Position numbers and translations under genes: made by a program | Shown here: positions 1 through 8,994 of the stretch, one piece after another | Layout of the letters: every line of letters starts with the position of its first letter | Numbering within the stretch: position 1 is the stretch's first letter | Notes under the pieces: model-generated | What the model saw: the letters and a program-made list of their open reading frames with translations, nothing else | Databases searched by the model: none | Told to the model about the DNA's origin: nothing | Assembly (NCBI GenBank): GCA_946405515.1 | Contig: CAMJHM010000008.1 | Location: 1-57,512, forward strand | Direction of reading: 5' to 3' | Origin: an uncultured Fibrobacter sp. | GTDB taxonomy: Bacteria; Fibrobacterota; Fibrobacteria; Fibrobacterales; Fibrobacteraceae | Length of the DNA stretch: 57,512 nt

Positions 1-191
1 TGGCGCGATTCTTTAGCTCAAAGCACACGAAGTGTGCGACCTCATACCTCATAGCTCATAGCTATTAGGCGTTAAATTTTCGGGTGCAAATGTAGAAATT
101 GGCGGGTGGAATGGCAAAACAATTTATCGTTTTGGGCTTGCTGGGCTGCGCAAAATGCGCGCCGGAAGAGCTCTCGTTTAGCATTTTTTTC
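1..191. other. Intergenic segment with hairpin and CTCATAGC-like short repeats
   Basis: No gene is seen here. A perfect 6-bp hairpin with a GAA loop lies at 23-37 (GCACAC/GTGTGC). It is followed by degenerate tandem copies of a CTCATA(G/C)C-like word at about 40-62. The same style of short hairpin and repeated word occurs in the intergenic elements near 20.7 kb and 39.1 kb. The segment lies just beyond the 3' end of the minus-strand operon. Confidence 0.45.
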
Positions 192-884
192 TTACTCCAA
201 TGTGAATTCGCCCAGCATCTGTGCGATTTCTTCGCGAGAATTGAACATGATGACGTCGAGTATAGAAAGCCCGGGGACGAATGCTCCTCCTAGTTGCTTG
301 TATTCGCGGCAATGGGAATGGATGAATTTGAGCTCTATTCCGTGTTCTGCAAATTCGTCTTTTTTGTATAGCGATTGCCCCCCGATTGCGTTGATGTAGG
401 TGGTGCCTCCTAATCTGTCGCAAAAATCAAAAATGCGCTGTTCACATTTGTACCGGCAATTCCCTTCGATTTGCGATGTGAACATCATCTTTGTCTTTAT
501 TCCTAAATATTCACGGATGATTTCAATGGAGTTTACTAAAAATGCGGTGAGGTCTTTTTCTGGGAATGAGAAAATTTTTTCCATTAAGCTGTATCCTCGA
601 TTGAAAAACGGAGCCGAGTGATAACAGTAATAGAGGTCTTTCAGTTTCTTTGTTGAATTGATTTCAATCAGTTCCGTTTGATTGATTAGTCTATTAGGGC
701 TGATTTTACTGATTTCCAATCCGAAATAGGTTGGTTTCCCTTGCCGCAATATCCGGTTGCGTTGTACCCACCCATCTTTGATGAATGCGTAATCGTCCCC
801 AATCAAGAACAAATCACATGCTGTCATGAGTTGCCAGTATGCAATATAGGGGATAAAATACGGTTGGTTTCCGGCGATAATCAC
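192..884 (-). CDS. WbqC-like family protein
   Basis: This 230-residue protein is recognised as WbqC-like from its N-terminus (MIIAGNQPYFIPYIAYWQL) and the pattern of short conserved blocks through the middle (INAIGGQSLY, FVPGLSILDVIMFN). WbqC-like proteins occur in polysaccharide and antigen biosynthesis clusters, but their reaction is not established. It has no signal peptide, so it is probably cytoplasmic. It is the last gene of a three-gene minus-strand operon, and its start overlaps the stop of the upstream gene by 4 bases, which implies translational coupling. The pairing with a radical SAM and an ATP-grasp-like protein suggests a small-molecule or glycan-decoration pathway, but this is inference. 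Confidence 0.75.
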   Translation of the reverse strand: MIIAGNQPYFIPYIAYWQLMTACDLFLIGDDYAFIKDGWVQRNRILRQGKPTYFGLEISKISPNRLINQTELIEINSTKKLKDLYYCYHSAPFFNRGYSLMEKIFSFPEKDLTAFLVNSIEIIREYLGIKTKMMFTSQIEGNCRYKCEQRIFDFCDRLGGTTYINAIGGQSLYKKDEFAEHGIELKFIHSHCREYKQLGGAFVPGLSILDVIMFNSREEIAQMLGEFTLE

Positions 885-2095
885 AGCAGGTCTCCGTAAG
901 GGTAGAGTTCATCGCAATTCGTGGCGACAGGGCAGATTTTCCGGTCATCTACTTTGTTTGTAACTGGACAACTCGAAGCCCTGAACAATCCTGAGTCAAA
1001 GAACTTGTCGTCAACGCAAAGCATCATGCCGCAGGCGTAATCGTCAAATGGGGCTCCTTCCCATATCGTGGGGAATTTCCGTTGCTCCAGGAACGGTTGC
1101 ATAATCATGTCCTTGGTTGCTCCGGAATCGAACAGTTCTTTCCATTCGGAATCAGTCGTTAATGACCCTGCATAGACTTTTTCGCTTTTCCCAAGGCAAT
1201 GGTGCTTGAGAATGTAATGGTCCTTGTGCAAATAAGCGTCGGCCATTGCGCCTTCGGCTGCTTTCTCGGCGCAAACATAAGTCTGGATGGAATGCTCGCG
1301 GATAAACTGAGATTCTCCTGCTGTCAAGAATTTGCCCGTAAAATCGTCTTCGAACCACATTCTCATGAACCGTTTGTCGTGCGATAGGAATATCGTGCGG
1401 AAGTCGCTGTACATTCCCGAATCAATCATTGCCTTGATTGTATCCATGGAATAGCTGAGGAGATCTTTTTGGTTTAACGCACTGATGACGAAGTTGCCGT
1501 TCCACTTGTTGATATTCTCTTCTACTTGGTCTGCTTCGTAAATGGTGACGGTCTTGCCAAAGTATTCATAGAACGGTTTGTACAGCTTGATTTCCGAAGT
1601 CTTGTCTGAACTTTTCAAGACGTAGATTTTTTGTTTGTCCCCGACAATTTTGAGCATGTATTGCATCATTTCTTCGAATCGGGAATCTCGATGGGTGCCT
1701 GGATGGCGGGCGATGAATTCATCGGCGGCGCTCTCCGCATAGTACGACATGAATATTCCATGCGCAAAAAAGCGGGAGGTGATTTCGCATAACTTTAATT
1801 CACCCGCAGGTGTAATCAAGTAATCGGGGCGGTAAGTGCCCGCTTTAAATGGAAACTGGCTTTGGTAAGCCAATATTTCCATTTCTTTGGGCGAAAGGGG
1901 CATGTATTTGTCTACGAATTGGGTATAGTGATTTGCCATGTATTCAATGCATTTGTACAAAATGCAATGCAATTGGCGTAGTTCCTGCGTCCGTTCGGGC
2001 GAAATGATGATGGGGCGTTCATGATACCAATGATGGTAGTATTCGTTCCCTTCGCCGAAGAGTTCCTGACAAACTTGCCAATAGGTCTTGTTCAT
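881..2095 (-). CDS. ATP-grasp-like protein, function unknown
   Basis: This is a 404-residue protein with no signal peptide. The C-terminal half has blocks that look like ATP-grasp ligases of the glutathionylspermidine-synthase type. These are a lysine-bearing strand (YILKHHCLGKSEKVYAG, around residue 290), a following IMQPFLEQRKF strand and a terminal FDDYACGMMLCVDDKFF segment where metal-binding acidic residues usually sit. ATP-grasp enzymes join a carboxylate to an amine or thiol using ATP; the substrate here is unknown. It is the middle gene of the operon, 9 bases after the radical SAM gene and overlapping the WbqC-like gene by 4 bases. The fold call is from motif resemblance only and could be wrong. 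Confidence 0.55.
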   Translation of the reverse strand: MNKTYWQVCQELFGEGNEYYHHWYHERPIIISPERTQELRQLHCILYKCIEYMANHYTQFVDKYMPLSPKEMEILAYQSQFPFKAGTYRPDYLITPAGELKLCEITSRFFAHGIFMSYYAESAADEFIARHPGTHRDSRFEEMMQYMLKIVGDKQKIYVLKSSDKTSEIKLYKPFYEYFGKTVTIYEADQVEENINKWNGNFVISALNQKDLLSYSMDTIKAMIDSGMYSDFRTIFLSHDKRFMRMWFEDDFTGKFLTAGESQFIREHSIQTYVCAEKAAEGAMADAYLHKDHYILKHHCLGKSEKVYAGSLTTDSEWKELFDSGATKDMIMQPFLEQRKFPTIWEGAPFDDYACGMMLCVDDKFFDSGLFRASSCPVTNKVDDRKICPVATNCDELYPYGDLL

Positions 2096-2104
2096 GAGCG
2101 TCTC

Positions 2105-3460
2105 TTATTTGGCGAAAAGTTTAGACTGGTAACCAAGGCATTGGAAACCATTGGCGTTGACGATAGGAATGAGGGTAGTCGGGATGTGCAATTGTTTGCG
2201 AACCCAGAAGCAGATGCTTGTGGTCATGCCCAGCTTTTGGGTGTAATCCATCATCTTTTGGATGCTCTTGATGCACAGGTCTCTTTCTGGTGCTGTGCGC
2301 CCACGTTGCTTTTTGTGGTCGGCGTTGTCGGGCTTGATATAGATTTCGTAAAGCTCGCGCTCCAGGTTTCTGTCGAAATGCCCGAGCCACTGACCCAGCA
2401 TGGCGAGGTTTTCCATGCAGGCGGTGAGAAATTCCGGCTTGTAATTGACAATCCCTGCGTTATGGAGCTTGTCAAAAAAATCCTTGATGTGCTCGTCGGT
2501 AAGGTACGGCATTATGATGGGTTGAATGAGTGCCGAATTTGCCTGGATGCCGCGTTCTTGGCATAACTTGACAGACTGCAGGCGTTCTTCGATGGGGGCT
2601 GCGTAAGGTTCCAACAAGTTACGGAACTCCGTGGGCATGATTGATACGCTTGTGTTGAACTGCATTTTGCCCTTGAGTTTTTCGAAAAGGTCGAGGATGG
2701 TTTCGCCTTCGTATTTGTAAAGCAGATGCTTGGGCCCGGATTTTGAGGCGATGAACAACCTTGCGTTTGAATCGGGATACTTTTCAAAATGAGCGATGAA
2801 TTCTTTCAAGATGCGGTGGGCGATGCCGGTTTGCACGGTCGGTTCTTGGAATGCTTCGGTCTTGGGGGAGAAGTAGTAGTAATGGTTCCAGTTCTTGCCG
2901 CGACTGATTTCGACGATTTTAGATTCTATTTCTTTTTTGCGTTCGGGTGCTTCTTCGATGGCTGTTGCCAAGTCTTGCAATAAAAGATTTTTCTTGTGGA
3001 TGTCTTCTTCTGTTATGGGGCGCGTCGGGGTCCCGTTCATCTCTTCTAGGAGTTTACGCACGTATAGGTGGTAGTTCTCGTAGGCGACTAGATGTTGTTC
3101 GTGGACGCCGTCCGTGACCAGGCAGTACTGGCAACCGACGTTGCAGCCGCGGATGGGGTTAATCTCGAAAGTCAGTGTGGGGCAGCGGCCCGTGTAGTTG
3201 TGAATTTCTGTTTCCACCTTGTCAGGATCGATGTATGCCATCGTGAGCTTTGATACCGGGATGACCGTCCTGCTCTTGATGCGCTCCATGAAAATTTTGG
3301 AACCCCTGATGAGCCCTTCTAGCGTTTCTTCGGATGGAACGGCTTTTACCCCGAGAAGGCGTAAGTATTCGGTATTGACAATGTGTGGTTCAAATCCATC
3401 TAGATTATAGACATTGGTTTCATGTGAATAAAAATTATTTAGCTCAAATGTCCCCTGCAT
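2105..3460 (-). CDS. Radical SAM protein, spore photoproduct lyase-like
   Basis: This 451-residue protein carries a CX3CX2C cluster (CNVGCQYC) around residue 105, the 4Fe-4S-binding signature of radical SAM enzymes. The surroundings (INPIRGCNVGCQYCLVTDG, later LFIASKSGPKHLLYKYEG) resemble the spore photoproduct lyase branch. That family cleaves thymine dimers in spore formers, but many relatives in non-spore-formers have unknown roles. It heads a minus-strand operon with an ATP-grasp-like and a WbqC-like gene. That context argues for a biosynthetic role rather than DNA repair. The substrate cannot be told from the sequence. Confidence 0.7.
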   Translation of the reverse strand: MQGTFELNNFYSHETNVYNLDGFEPHIVNTEYLRLLGVKAVPSEETLEGLIRGSKIFMERIKSRTVIPVSKLTMAYIDPDKVETEIHNYTGRCPTLTFEINPIRGCNVGCQYCLVTDGVHEQHLVAYENYHLYVRKLLEEMNGTPTRPITEEDIHKKNLLLQDLATAIEEAPERKKEIESKIVEISRGKNWNHYYYFSPKTEAFQEPTVQTGIAHRILKEFIAHFEKYPDSNARLFIASKSGPKHLLYKYEGETILDLFEKLKGKMQFNTSVSIMPTEFRNLLEPYAAPIEERLQSVKLCQERGIQANSALIQPIIMPYLTDEHIKDFFDKLHNAGIVNYKPEFLTACMENLAMLGQWLGHFDRNLERELYEIYIKPDNADHKKQRGRTAPERDLCIKSIQKMMDYTQKLGMTTSICFWVRKQLHIPTTLIPIVNANGFQCLGYQSKLFAK

Positions 3461-3727
3461 ATAATACCATCTAATTTTTTAAAAACGACTATCGTTGACG
3501 AATGTCTGTTAATAATAATATAAAAAACAATTCGCCGAGGACCGCAGGGAAAAGGGGGTTAAGGAGAAAAATTTATAGAGCCGCCATGGTGAGACTTGAC
3601 TACGTGATATTGAGGAATTATATTATATTATATACAAGTTTGTTGCATATGTCGCATTTATAGAACATTTATATACGGATGCTTTTAAAGGTTTTTTAAG
3701 ATTGGCTTTTTACCTGTGCAGGTAGGA
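3461..3727. other. Divergent intergenic region between radical SAM operon and GGDEF-like gene
   Basis: This AT-rich stretch separates two divergently transcribed units and must carry both promoters. A-T runs such as TATATTATATAC near 3620 could serve as -10 elements. I see no long inverted repeat, RNA gene or convincing ORF in it. Confidence 0.4.
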
Positions 3728-4804
3728 ATGATCAAAAGGCTGAAAAAATTCTGGAGCGAACAGGACTCCCTAGAAAAAATGCTTTTCTGGGTCATTATGG
3801 TTTTGTGCATTGTTGTCGGGTTTTTGTCAACCGTCCTTTCGGCATATGAACGTGTGGGTCTCGCTTCGGTTGTTGTCGGGACAAGCTGTTGTATATTGTT
3901 TATTGTATTGAGTGCCTTTGCGTACAAAACTCGCCTTTATGCCCCATGCCATCTAGTAATGTGTGGGGTCTTGTGCATGTTCTTGCAACCGATGTTGTTC
4001 TTTTCTTGCGGCGGTTTTTCGAGTGCGATGCCCCTGTATTTCGTTGCGGGCATATTGCTCCTTTCTTTGGGACCATCCGGTTTGGCGAAGAATATTTTGT
4101 TTGTACTTTCGTTGATTGTTTTCTTGCTAACCTTTTATGTCGCCAATGCCTACCCGCAGACTGTCACGCAAATTTCTCCTGATATGGAAGTCATCGACAT
4201 GGCGGTTTCCCTTGTCGTTTTGGGGTCGGGGGTGTTTGCCTTGGGGAGCTACTTGCTTGGGGCTTACGAAAAGGAACTCGTGGAAAATAAGAACCTTGTG
4301 GGAAAGCTGGATTTTTTGGCGAAGCATGATTCGCTTACGGGGCTTTGCAATCGTCGTTACTTGTTGGATTATCTTGGCAACATTGTGTGGCTGGAACGGA
4401 ACGGGTATTATATCGCGATGTACCGTGTTAACAACATAGAACAAATCCGGGAAACGCACGGGCCGTTTTTCTGTGATAGCGTGATTTGCGATGTGGGCCG
4501 TCTCATTGGCCAAATGGGTTTGGTGGGTGGCGGTGAATGCGTTGCTTATTTTGGCAATCACGATTTTGTGCATGTGATGCAAGCGGATTCGGAAATCGAA
4601 GTGTTGTCGCGTGCTGAGAAATTCCGCGACGAGGTGACGCACCTTTCTTGGGCGGAACACCCGGAGGTGGGCGTAACTGTGAGCGGAATTGTGACGGCTT
4701 GCAGTGGCCATGGTTTTTCGAACACGACGCAGCTTTTGCAGGCCGTGTATGGGCAACTTTCCCATTTCAACGCAATCGACAAGAATACGATCAGGAAAAT
4801 CTAG
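3728..4804 (+). CDS. Membrane protein with degenerate GGDEF domain
   Basis: This 358-residue protein has a hydrophobic N-terminal half (about residues 15-185, some six membrane helices) followed by a GGDEF-type domain. The domain opens with HDSLTGLCNRRYL near residue 200, the classical start of diguanylate cyclases. The signature itself reads GNHDF (around residue 276) instead of GGDEF, and the metal-binding aspartate region reads MYRVNNIEQI. I therefore infer that it does not make cyclic di-GMP and may act as a sensor or binding protein. I prefer the ATG at 3728; a GTG at 3716 is an alternative and both have weak ribosome-binding sites. Its 3' end overlaps the convergent Fic gene by 4 bases. 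Confidence 0.7.
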   Translation: MIKRLKKFWSEQDSLEKMLFWVIMVLCIVVGFLSTVLSAYERVGLASVVVGTSCCILFIVLSAFAYKTRLYAPCHLVMCGVLCMFLQPMLFFSCGGFSSAMPLYFVAGILLLSLGPSGLAKNILFVLSLIVFLLTFYVANAYPQTVTQISPDMEVIDMAVSLVVLGSGVFALGSYLLGAYEKELVENKNLVGKLDFLAKHDSLTGLCNRRYLLDYLGNIVWLERNGYYIAMYRVNNIEQIRETHGPFFCDSVICDVGRLIGQMGLVGGGECVAYFGNHDFVHVMQADSEIEVLSRAEKFRDEVTHLSWAEHPEVGVTVSGIVTACSGHGFSNTTQLLQAVYGQLSHFNAIDKNTIRKI

Positions 4805-5820
4805 AGAATGAGGCTGTAGCTTGTGCTTCGGCCGCCCTTTTTACTAGGGGCGACGAGTTTTTGTGCGATGAGTTTCTGGATATCGCGTAATGCGCTGTCG
4901 TGACTTGTTCCGGTAAATTTGGCGACATCTGTGACTTTGAATGGTTGCGAAATTTTTCCGGCAATGACTGCATCTATGATTTTTTGGGCACGAGGCTGTA
5001 TGCCCTCGGCGCCTTTCTTGCCCTTGAATCGGACGGCTTCGGCGTAAGGCTTTATTGCGGAGCGCCCTTCGCGTATTGCATTGCGCAAGGTCTTGAGGAA
5101 CCACAGAATCCATTCCGTGAGGTCGCCGTTGCCGGATTGCGTTGCGGAGAGAATTTTAAAGTAATTGTCGATATCGTTCAGGATTTGTTCGTTGAGCGAA
5201 TACCGCAGATGTCCCGAGGATTCGGCACGGGCGAGGAGCAGGTTTGTGATGGCTCTTGCGATTTTTCCGTTGGCTTCGTCGAAGGGACGGATGGTGAGAA
5301 ACCAGAATTGTGCAATGGCCGCCTTGAGGACGGAATCCAGTTGCGCCGTGTTGAGCCATTTTATGAAGTTTCCCATTTCGTGCGGGAGGCGTTCCGGGCC
5401 GGGCCCTGCGAACACGATCGAGTTATCGGTGCGCGAAAGAACTTGTGCCGGACCGCTGCGGTACTGGCGTTGCGGCTTGCCGGCCAGTGTTGCGTGCCAC
5501 CCTAGGATTCGGGCTTCGTCAATGTTGTCGCGGAAATTCCGGATGGCGCCTATGAGGCTCCTGAAGGCGGCGTTGTCTGCCTTCTCTTTCTTGCTGACTT
5601 GCTCCTTTACAATTTCGCTGTCCAGCTGTTGCCCGTCGATGGCGTATGTCGCGACGATGTCGCGCACCATGGTCTCAGCTTCGAGCGTGTCGTCGTCGAG
5701 CATTTCCGATATACCCAAAAGTCGGCCCTCTTCAAGGCGGACTTGGCCGAGCTCGTTGATGATGGCCTTGGAATCGAACCGGAAACGGGTCCAGTCAGGG
5801 AACTGGTGAATGTACAGCAT
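4801..5820 (-). CDS. Fic-family protein with substituted active-site histidine
   Basis: This 339-residue protein starts at the ATG at 5820. An upstream start at 5934 would add an unlikely 38-residue extension reaching into the prmA promoter region. The N-terminal region (residues 1-75) matches the DUF4172-type extension of stand-alone Fic proteins, with an inhibitory-helix-like segment TYAIDG. The Fic core motif at residues 178-189 reads RPFDEANGKIAR where HPFxxGNGRxxR is expected. The catalytic His is Arg, the first Gly of GNG is Ala, and the next Arg is Lys. A winged-helix-like segment ends the protein (about 285-339). Active Fic enzymes transfer AMP to target hydroxyls; this one is probably inactive or altered. 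It is divergent to prmA. Confidence 0.8.
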   Translation of the reverse strand: MLYIHQFPDWTRFRFDSKAIINELGQVRLEEGRLLGISEMLDDDTLEAETMVRDIVATYAIDGQQLDSEIVKEQVSKKEKADNAAFRSLIGAIRNFRDNIDEARILGWHATLAGKPQRQYRSGPAQVLSRTDNSIVFAGPGPERLPHEMGNFIKWLNTAQLDSVLKAAIAQFWFLTIRPFDEANGKIARAITNLLLARAESSGHLRYSLNEQILNDIDNYFKILSATQSGNGDLTEWILWFLKTLRNAIREGRSAIKPYAEAVRFKGKKGAEGIQPRAQKIIDAVIAGKISQPFKVTDVAKFTGTSHDSALRDIQKLIAQKLVAPSKKGGRSTSYSLIL

Positions 5821-5908
5821 GTTATCAATATAACATTTTCTACGCAAAAAGTGCGTTGCAGAATATTTCTTTGTCGGGGGGGTGCATTTTTTTTCATAAA
5901 TTTGGATT

Positions 5909-6751
5909 ATGCAGAAAGTCGATACATGGTACAAGGCCGAGGGCTACTGCCCTGCCGAAGAATTTGAATTGGCGAGCTACCTGCTCTTTGAAGCGGGTGT
6001 AGCGACGCTTGAGGAACTGGACCCCAAGGCGGAAGGCCGTACGGACTTTTGCTTTTATACGGGCGACAAGGCGGAACGCGACCGCATCGTGGCCGAGTTT
6101 CCGCAGTACCATTTTACGCTGAGCGACGAGCCTGCGAAGGATTGGGACAAATGGTGGCGCGACCGTGCGCAGCCTGTGTCTGTTTCTCCGCATCTCTGGG
6201 TACGCCCGCCTTGGGTGGAATTTACGCCCGATGACCCGCAGGCCGTGGTGCTTGAACTTGAGGCGAAGACCGCCTTTGGTACCGGTGAGCACGACACGAC
6301 GAGCAGTTGTGCGACTCTCATGGAAAATATTGATTTCAAGGGCAAGACCGTGCTCGACATCGGTACGGGTACGGGTATCCTTGCGATGTACGCCCGTCGC
6401 CTGGGGGCAAACATGGCCGTGGGCACGGAAATCGACCCGCTCACCATTCCCTGCATTGCCGAAAACTTCGAACGCAACGGCTTCGACAAGAGCGACTGCA
6501 TTCTCGGATTTTTGGATGCGTTCAAGGACGGCGCCAAATTCGACGTCATCCTCTGCAACATGATCCGTAGCGAACTCTGGCCCCTGCGCGACGATATCGA
6601 GGATTTGCTTGCTAAGGGCGGTGAACTCATCATCTCGGGCCAGCTCCTGACCGAAAAGGACTACATTCTCCGTTGGTTCGAAGAAGCCGGTTTCAAGGTG
6701 AAAGTCGAGCGCGAAAGCGGCGAGTGGTGGAGTGTGCTGGCTTGCTCTTAA
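5909..6751 (+). CDS. prmA: Ribosomal protein L11 methyltransferase
   Basis: This 280-residue protein is close to the usual PrmA length. It has the family's substrate-domain to catalytic-domain hinge (AFGTGEHDTT, about residue 125) and the SAM-binding glycine loop DIGTGTG (about 151). In place of the usual NPPY-type motif it reads CNMIRSE. PrmA trimethylates lysines and the N-terminus of ribosomal protein L11 in the cytoplasm. The gene is single, divergent from the Fic gene, and followed by an unrelated surface-protein gene with its own promoter. Confidence 0.88.
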   Translation: MQKVDTWYKAEGYCPAEEFELASYLLFEAGVATLEELDPKAEGRTDFCFYTGDKAERDRIVAEFPQYHFTLSDEPAKDWDKWWRDRAQPVSVSPHLWVRPPWVEFTPDDPQAVVLELEAKTAFGTGEHDTTSSCATLMENIDFKGKTVLDIGTGTGILAMYARRLGANMAVGTEIDPLTIPCIAENFERNGFDKSDCILGFLDAFKDGAKFDVILCNMIRSELWPLRDDIEDLLAKGGELIISGQLLTEKDYILRWFEEAGFKVKVERESGEWWSVLACS

Positions 6752-6769
6752 TTTGTGCTTAGATGGGTC

Positions 6770-6799
6770 TTGCCAAAAGAGCTATCTAGAGTATATATT
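6770..6799 (+). promoter_or_regulatory. Sigma70-type promoter of the GLUG surface protein
   Basis: TTGCCA at 6770-6775 and TATATT at 6794-6799 are separated by 18 bases and lie about 30 bases before the start at 6829. The -10 region (TATATATTTAGAA) resembles other promoters in this window. The dyad motif found upstream of the hemicellulase genes is absent here. Confidence 0.5.
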
Positions 6800-6828
6800 T
6801 AGAACGGTGCTTGGGAGAAGGGGTGATA

Positions 6829-8982
6829 ATGAGTAAAGCCTTTTCTTTTTCCTTTTTCCTTGCGCTGGCTGTATTCGCACAGTTCTCTTTTGCTGCATGG
6901 GATGGCTCCGCCAAGATTCCAAAAACTGTGGGCAGCGGAGATTCTATCTATTACGAAATTACGTCTCCTGAGGAACTCGTCGGCTTTTTGGATTCTGTAG
7001 TTGTGGCGCAAGATTCGAATGCCTCTATTCGCGCCTACTTGAAAAACGACATCGTGTTCGGTTCGGATACGTCCAAGCTATGCTCCAAGCTCTGGAGCCG
7101 CAGTACTGCCCAGGGAGCGTTCTGGGGTGAATTCGACGGACGCGGGTATACCATTTACGGATTGAATGCCGACAAACCTTTTTTCGAAACGGTCGGCCCG
7201 GACGCGGGCGAGATTCACGACTTGAATGTTGCGAACAGTTCCTTTGCGAACGATTCCATTAACGGTGTCGCCTCCATTGTCACTAGGCTGAGTGCGGTTA
7301 TCAAGAACGTGAATGTCTACAACACCGATGTCAAGGGCAATGTGTCCGCCGGTGGCATTGCCGTGTACGTGACTGCGACCGCGAAAAGCCCAGCTCTTAT
7401 TGTGAACAGCAACGTTGTCGGCGGTTCGGTCGGTGCGGGCACAAGTGCAGGTGGTATAGCCGCATCTGCATCGGGCGGTATTTTGGGTTGTTCCAATTCG
7501 GCCAAGGTGTACAGCAGAAACGACGTTACGGGGTTGTTTGGCGAATCCAATTTTGGCGGTGTTGTGGGGCAATCCCGTGTGTTGGATGGCATTGCTATGG
7601 CAAATTGTATCAATCGCGGAAAAGTCGAAGTGGATTTGTCGAGCCGCATTGCCTATGTCGGCGGCATTGTCGGTAATCTCGTCGGCAATGCCGAAAATCT
7701 CCAGAATTATGGGGACGTATCCTCCAAATTTATCATTAACTCGTCAACAGTGGGTGCAGGATTTTTGGCTTCTTATTTTTCGTCTTATGTCGGTGGCGTT
7801 ATTGGCCGGCATATTAATGAATCGGATATCACGAAACTCAGGACGCATGTGGATTTGAAGGATTTGTTTAACAGCGGTAAAGTTTCTGCAATGTGTCAAA
7901 GCAACGAACAGATGATTCTACTTTATGTTGGCGGTATTCTGGGTGATTGCGCTTGGGCGAGCGTAATTAATGCGTTGAATTTGGGTTCGGTTGAGGCCCG
8001 CGGTGATGCAAAGGAATTGATTTTGTTTGTTGGCGGTGTTATGGGCGAAGGGCTGACGGCTTATAAGGATGAAACTTTTACGATGCTCAGGAACCATGGT
8101 AACGTCACTGCTGAAGGTTCGTTCGAGACAATGGTGGGGGGACTCGTGGGCCGGATGAGCTATTGGTCTCGCCCAACGATATATAATGGCTTTACGCTGG
8201 AGAAGTCTTTTAACTATGGTAACGTGACTGGTATTACATCGGATTCGGCGACGAGTTCGGATTCCCTGCATGTCGGCGGTCTTGTTGGCGACTCCTATAT
8301 GGCCCGAATAAGCGATGCCTATAATCACGGGCGAGTCGAGGCGAAAGGCAAACTGGCCCGTGGCGCAAGCTTTGCTGGTGGAATTGTTGGTAAAATGGAT
8401 GATGCAGGGTGGTTTTTGGAAAACGTTTATAGCGCCGCACCCGAAGTAAAGGGCGATGTTGTAGGAGGGCTTGCCGGTTATGCACAGATCATTAAACGAG
8501 TGGAAACCGAATTCTTTGATGGAACGCTTGCCAATATCGCTTCTTTCGGTGTTGCTTACGATACGGTCGCCTTTGCGGGTGTCAATAAAACGACTGCGGA
8601 ACTGCAGAGCGATACGATAGTAACCTTCTTGAATACTTCGGGTGGGACGGAAGCCGACCGCCAAATTTGGACGCGCCACGGTGGATACCCGATATTTGAT
8701 TTCGACACCCTTAAGTTTGATTCGCTTCCTTGTTGCCAAGACAGTGATATTACTCTATTGAAGCAGAAGCCTGCGGTGTCCTTGTTACGGTTGGATGTGT
8801 CTTCGCGCCTTATTACCGTTTTTGGCGTGGCAGAAAACCACCCTGTTGCCGTATTCGATATGCGTGGGAATGTCATTGCGTTTATGCGTGCCCACGGGGC
8901 GTCTGTGAATTTGGAAGTGCCGCGTGCTGGCCGTTACATTGTGCGTAGCGGTTCGCAGGTGCGGCTTGTGACGGTGCGGTAA
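6829..8982 (+). CDS. Secreted GLUG-repeat-like surface protein with T9SS-like C-terminus
   Basis: This 717-residue protein starts at the ATG at 6829, preceded by GAGAAGGGG; a TTG at 6811 is less likely. A signal peptide (about residues 1-23, ending before AWDG) is followed by many imperfect repeats of the type VGGIVG...N.G.V. They run from about residue 160 to 560 and resemble GLUG-motif surface and adhesin proteins that form beta-helix structures. The last ~50 residues (VAVFDMRGNVIAF ... RYIVRSG ... VTVR) match the C-terminal sorting domain of the hemicellulases in this window, so export by T9SS and surface display are likely. The ligand is unknown. Confidence 0.7.
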   Translation: MSKAFSFSFFLALAVFAQFSFAAWDGSAKIPKTVGSGDSIYYEITSPEELVGFLDSVVVAQDSNASIRAYLKNDIVFGSDTSKLCSKLWSRSTAQGAFWGEFDGRGYTIYGLNADKPFFETVGPDAGEIHDLNVANSSFANDSINGVASIVTRLSAVIKNVNVYNTDVKGNVSAGGIAVYVTATAKSPALIVNSNVVGGSVGAGTSAGGIAASASGGILGCSNSAKVYSRNDVTGLFGESNFGGVVGQSRVLDGIAMANCINRGKVEVDLSSRIAYVGGIVGNLVGNAENLQNYGDVSSKFIINSSTVGAGFLASYFSSYVGGVIGRHINESDITKLRTHVDLKDLFNSGKVSAMCQSNEQMILLYVGGILGDCAWASVINALNLGSVEARGDAKELILFVGGVMGEGLTAYKDETFTMLRNHGNVTAEGSFETMVGGLVGRMSYWSRPTIYNGFTLEKSFNYGNVTGITSDSATSSDSLHVGGLVGDSYMARISDAYNHGRVEAKGKLARGASFAGGIVGKMDDAGWFLENVYSAAPEVKGDVVGGLAGYAQIIKRVETEFFDGTLANIASFGVAYDTVAFAGVNKTTAELQSDTIVTFLNTSGGTEADRQIWTRHGGYPIFDFDTLKFDSLPCCQDSDITLLKQKPAVSLLRLDVSSRLITVFGVAENHPVAVFDMRGNVIAFMRAHGASVNLEVPRAGRYIVRSGSQVRLVTVR

Positions 8983-8994
8983 AAGATTTTTTGG

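Noticed and set aside
3586..3663. 25-codon frame beginning MVRLDYV in the divergent gap
   Set aside because: No ribosome-binding site and no hydrophobic or conserved pattern; it lies in promoter-like AT-rich DNA.
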